DNA of 64,000 bases from Kaistella carnis (lineage in GTDB: Bacteria > Bacteroidota > Bacteroidia > Flavobacteriales > Weeksellaceae), in assembly GCF_003860585.1 (NCBI RefSeq), contig NZ_CP034159.1:1612001-1676000 (forward strand), read 5' to 3'. A program made the position numbers and the translations under genes. Positions 60,892-64,000 of this stretch are shown piece by piece (position 1 is the stretch's first letter; every line of letters starts with the position of its first letter). The notes beneath the pieces are model-generated. The model did no database searches and was not told the origin of the DNA. It was given only the letters and a program-made list of their open reading frames with translations.

Positions 60892-61716
60892 ATGTATACA
60901 CCAGTTGCTGCAGATGTAGCTAAATTAAGAAACATTACAGGCGCAGGAATGATGGACTGCAAAAAAGCATTAGTTGAAGCAGAAGGAGATTTCGACAAAG
61001 CGATTGAGAACCTTAGAAAAAAAGGTCAAAAAGTTGCTGCTAACAGAGCCGACAGAGATTCTGCAGAAGGTGCTGTAATTGCAAAATTAAACGGAGACAA
61101 CACCATGGGTGCAATCATCGCTTTAAATTGTGAAACAGATTTCGTTGCTAAAAATGACAATTTCGTAGAGTTGGCTCACGAACTTGCAGAGCAGGCTGTT
61201 GCTTACGCAAACAAAGAAGAATTTTTGGCGTCTGACTTCCACGGAATGACCGTTGCTGAAAAATTAATCGAGCAAACAGGTGTTATCGGGGAAAAAATCG
61301 AGATCGGTTCTTTCGAAAGAATTGAAGGTCCATTCTTAGGAGCTTACATCCACGCTGGAAACAAAATTGCTGCAATAACTTCACTTTCAGGAAACGCTGA
61401 TGGTGCTGCTGAAGCTGCAAAAGCGGTATCAATGCAGGTGGCTGCAATGAATCCAATTGCTTTAGATGAAACTATGGTTTCTCAAGAAACAATCGATAAA
61501 GAATTAGATATCGAAAGAGAATTGCTTACTAAAGAAGGAAAACCTGCAAATATTATCGATAATATCCTTAAAGGAAAAATGCAGAGATTCTACAAAGACA
61601 ACACTTTGGTACACCAGTCTTTTATTAAAGATTCAAGTGTATCAGTTGGTGACTACGTAAAATCAATCAACAGTGATTTAAAAGTATTAGGATTCGTAAG
61701 AGTAAGTCTTACTTAA
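60892..61716 (+). CDS. tsf: elongation factor Ts
   Basis: The 274-residue protein has the N-terminal UBA-like domain (VAKLRNITGAGMMDCKKALV), the TDFVAKN motif (ALNCETDFVAKNDNFVEL, about 83-100) that binds EF-Tu, and the dimerisation core ending in LGFVRVSL. It exchanges GDP for GTP on EF-Tu. rpsB, the usual partner upstream, is absent; the gene upstream is convergent to another unit, so tsf is separated from rpsB here. Confidence 0.97.
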   Translation: MYTPVAADVAKLRNITGAGMMDCKKALVEAEGDFDKAIENLRKKGQKVAANRADRDSAEGAVIAKLNGDNTMGAIIALNCETDFVAKNDNFVELAHELAEQAVAYANKEEFLASDFHGMTVAEKLIEQTGVIGEKIEIGSFERIEGPFLGAYIHAGNKIAAITSLSGNADGAAEAAKAVSMQVAAMNPIALDETMVSQETIDKELDIERELLTKEGKPANIIDNILKGKMQRFYKDNTLVHQSFIKDSSVSVGDYVKSINSDLKVLGFVRVSLT

Positions 61717-61740
61717 CTTCTAACGTTTAAATAAATTAAG

Positions 61741-61771
61741 AATCTCTTCCTGATCCGGGAAGAGATTTTTT
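61741..61771 (+). terminator. tsf terminator
   Basis: AATCTCTTCC (61741-61750) pairs with GGAAGAGATT (61758-61767), followed by T5. Confidence 0.85.
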
Positions 61772-61787
61772 ATTGGTTTATTAGAAG

Positions 61788-61795
61788 TAATTTTG
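61788..61795 (+). promoter_or_regulatory. -7 box of the last gene
   Basis: TAATTTTG; it covers the first base of an in-frame GTG and so favours the TTG start at 61816. Confidence 0.5.
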
Positions 61796-61815
61796 TGCAC
61801 CATATTTCTACCTCA

Positions 61816-64000
61816 TTGAAAAATTTACTTGCGTTTTTACTTGCGTTCGTTTTTATCGCCGGTTTTTCCCAAAAATATATTACGGTTACCACGAAAACCG
61901 CAGATGAACTGGTGCGGGATGTTTTTATCGGATCTCAAAACGCAAGTTGTATTACGGTTTCAAATATCTCTGTAAATGGATGGCAGGATTACGGAAACAA
62001 TCCTTTCAGTTTCGGTTATTTTGAAAAAGGAACTTTGCCTTTTGATATAGAAAAAGGTGTTATTCTGAGTACAGGAACTGTTCAAAATGCAGCGGGTCCG
62101 AACAACAGATTACTGGATGATGCTGATGTGAACTGGCTTGGCGACGTGGATTTGGCAAACGCTTTAGGGAATTCACCTTCAGAATACCTCAATGCGACAT
62201 CTCTTGAATTTGACTTCATTGCCAATAACACGACCTCCATCAGTTTTCAATATATGTTTCTCTCCGAAGAATATCGACCGAACAACTGTCAGTATTCAGA
62301 CGGTTTTGCTTTCCTGATAAAAAAAGCGGGCACGCAAGATTCATATACTAATATTGCGCTTGTTCCCGGTACAAATGACCCTGTGACTTCCCTAACGATC
62401 AACACATCACCCAACTGCCCCAGAAATACAGAATATTTCGGAGGATTCAACAGCACAGAATCGCCAACTGCTTTTGATGGACAAACTAAATTACTTACGG
62501 CACAAACCGACGTTATCCCCGGAGAAAAATACCATATAAAATTGGTGATCGCTGATCATTTGGCAAGTTCCGACAGAACCGGGCGATATGATTCGGGCGT
62601 ATTTTTAAAGGCGGGTAGTTTTATTGGAAAAAAGGATTTGGGTCCGGATCTCTTAATCTCAACAAACAACTCGATCTGCGAAGGCGAAAGTAAAACCATT
62701 GATGCTACCACTCCTGGAGCCACTTCTTATCAATGGTTTAAAGAAGGAGTTTTACTACCGGGCGAAACAAACGCTCTTTTACAAATTCCCGGTTTACCCG
62801 GCAATAGTGGCAACTATGAAGTGAAAATAAATCTCGGCGGATGTTCCCTAACTGGATCAATTAAAGTCGAAATTTTGGAAAAAGCCCTCATTAATTATGG
62901 AAATTATTCCTTTTGTGATAACCAATTGAGCGGAAGCGTTCCAATCAATTTCACGGACTTAAGCAATGCAGTCATCGATAATTTCAGCACCGCTTATATT
63001 TCAAAATATTATCTAAAGCAGGGTGAAGCAGAAACAGGAGTAGGAACTCCATTGACCAACGGTTGGCTATTAACAGAAAATACAGAAATTTTTATTAGAG
63101 TAGAAAGCGCTGCCGGATGCATTCCTGTAGTGGGTAAAATCACATTGGCGATCGGAAACAAAACGCCTCTTTTAAAGAATACGTTTACAGAGTCTGTCTG
63201 CGATGACAAACGAGTCGGTACGGTACAAGTTGATTTAACACCGTATATCAACGAATTCACGGATGACAATTCTTCTTCTGTTTTATTTTTCGCTTCAGTA
63301 GACGACGCAAAAAATAATGTAAATCCGATTTCTTCATTACAAATCTTAGATGCAGATTCTCAAACTTTCGGCATCCGAGTAAAAAGTACAAATGCATGCC
63401 CAAATGTAGGCGAGATTGTTATCCAAAAGAAAACGCCAAATAATTCCACGGTTTTAGAAGATAAACCCATTTGCGAAAATGCGACAACAACGCTGGATGC
63501 TGGGAATGGATTTGATTATTACAAATGGAGCACCGGAGAAGAGGGACCTTCAGAATCAAGTATTTCAAACATTGGAATTGGAGATTATTGGGTAGACCTA
63601 AGCTCCAATGGATGTAAATACCGCCAATATGTAAAAGTAACGGTAGCAGAACTTCCCCAGATTACCAACGTAGAAGTCAATGGAAATACGGCAACCGTTT
63701 TCGTGACCGGCGGAAATCAACCTTATGAATATTCTCTGGATAATATTACATATAAAGACTCCAATGTATTCAGCAATGTTCCGCGCGGTCTTGGCACCAT
63801 CTACGTGAGAGATGCTCAGAATTGCACAACTATTACAAAAGAATTTTTAGTTCTCAATTTAATAAATGTCATTACACCAAATGCGGATGGAAAAAATGAC
63901 GTGCTGGATTATTCGGATTTAAGCATTAAAAAAGACGTTAAAATTGAAATTTTCGACCGCTACGGAACTTCGGTTTTCAATTCACAAAACCAGCCCTATT
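61816..64000 (+). CDS. T9SS type B surface protein with choice-of-anchor L domain, 3' end outside the window
   Basis: The open frame runs to the last base (728 codons seen). The signal peptide reads KNLLAFLLAFVFIAGFSQ. A choice-of-anchor L domain follows (about 25-270): NNPFSFGYFEKGTLPFD, EKGVILSTGTVQNAAGPN, ISFQYMFLSEEYRPNNC, YSDGFAFLIK. Several Ig-like/PKD-like domains follow, among them SICEGESKTIDATTPGATSY and ICENATTTLDAGNGFDYYKW, and then the start of a T9SS type B (gliding-motility) C-terminal domain: NVITPNADGKNDVLDYSD. It is a large secreted, surface-bound protein. There is no ATG; TTG at 61816 (family-like signal start, after the -7 box) is preferred over GTG at 61795. Confidence 0.88.
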   Translation, partial: MKNLLAFLLAFVFIAGFSQKYITVTTKTADELVRDVFIGSQNASCITVSNISVNGWQDYGNNPFSFGYFEKGTLPFDIEKGVILSTGTVQNAAGPNNRLLDDADVNWLGDVDLANALGNSPSEYLNATSLEFDFIANNTTSISFQYMFLSEEYRPNNCQYSDGFAFLIKKAGTQDSYTNIALVPGTNDPVTSLTINTSPNCPRNTEYFGGFNSTESPTAFDGQTKLLTAQTDVIPGEKYHIKLVIADHLASSDRTGRYDSGVFLKAGSFIGKKDLGPDLLISTNNSICEGESKTIDATTPGATSYQWFKEGVLLPGETNALLQIPGLPGNSGNYEVKINLGGCSLTGSIKVEILEKALINYGNYSFCDNQLSGSVPINFTDLSNAVIDNFSTAYISKYYLKQGEAETGVGTPLTNGWLLTENTEIFIRVESAAGCIPVVGKITLAIGNKTPLLKNTFTESVCDDKRVGTVQVDLTPYINEFTDDNSSSVLFFASVDDAKNNVNPISSLQILDADSQTFGIRVKSTNACPNVGEIVIQKKTPNNSTVLEDKPICENATTTLDAGNGFDYYKWSTGEEGPSESSISNIGIGDYWVDLSSNGCKYRQYVKVTVAELPQITNVEVNGNTATVFVTGGNQPYEYSLDNITYKDSNVFSNVPRGLGTIYVRDAQNCTTITKEFLVLNLINVITPNADGKNDVLDYSDLSIKKDVKIEIFDRYGTSVFNSQNQPY

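Overview
The window reads as a piece of a Flavobacteriia chromosome, most likely Weeksellaceae (a Chryseobacterium/Kaistella-like genus). The reasons are many promoters with the Bacteroidetes -7 box TAnnTTTG instead of an E. coli type -10, several secreted proteins with type IX secretion (T9SS) C-terminal sorting domains, Bacteroidetes-specific families (DUF3810, BtuG-like beta-propeller, choice-of-anchor L), low GC, and weak Shine-Dalgarno signals. Genus is an inference; only the class-level call is firm.

Layout. 1-355: the 5' part of a SpoU/TrmH methyltransferase gene. About 700-6810: a small AT-rich integrated element on the minus strand, with a tyrosine recombinase, two excisionase-type HTH proteins, a two-TM protein, an SF3-like primase-helicase, a Toprim/primase-like protein and a winged-helix protein; an iteron-like array (2303-2457) lies between the helicase and Toprim genes. 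No relaxase or cargo is visible. 7038-8936: dnaK. 9098-18891: a clade II nitrous oxide reductase cluster: two divergent lipoprotein cytochromes c, nosZ, a four-TM protein, nosL, nosD, nosF, nosY, a fasciclin lipoprotein, then (minus) a heme-copper-oxidase-like membrane protein and a Crp/Fnr regulator. Four promoters here carry a TRTGA-N6-TCAYW palindrome; in three of them that site, and at 12.3 kb a second adjoining palindrome, is centred about 30 bp upstream of the -7 box, which suggests one regulon. 19035-21101: ppk1. 21308-25464: a cobalamin riboswitch, a BtuB-type TonB receptor, a BtuG-like lipoprotein and a T9SS surface protein.

25533-47824 is mostly housekeeping: CCA-adding enzyme, GtrA-like protein, PlsC-like acyltransferase, MFS sugar transporter, DUF3810 protein, tRNA-Met, TlpA-like protein, two T9SS adhesin-type proteins, clpX, HIT protein, greA, dtd, alpha/beta hydrolase, nrnA, rpmH, ftsE, accA, gltX and a cupin. 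47894-53121 is a five-gene minus-strand run beginning with rocD and followed by four glycosyltransferases. 53226-57237 holds accB-accC, rpmF with its DUF177 partner, and pdxA. 57367-61716 holds ribE overlapping a histidine kinase, a tRNA methyltransferase, a DUF6759-like secreted protein and tsf. The window ends inside a large T9SS type B protein.

How they work together. The nos genes form a complete N2O-to-N2 respiratory module with Cu assembly (NosL, NosDFY) and lipoprotein cytochromes as likely electron donors, probably switched on by the linked Crp/Fnr protein. The B12 locus is a riboswitch-controlled surface uptake system. Fatty-acid initiation (accA, accB, accC, rpmF/DUF177) is spread over 12 kb. 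Several gene starts were shortened because a -7 box lies inside the longer reading frame.
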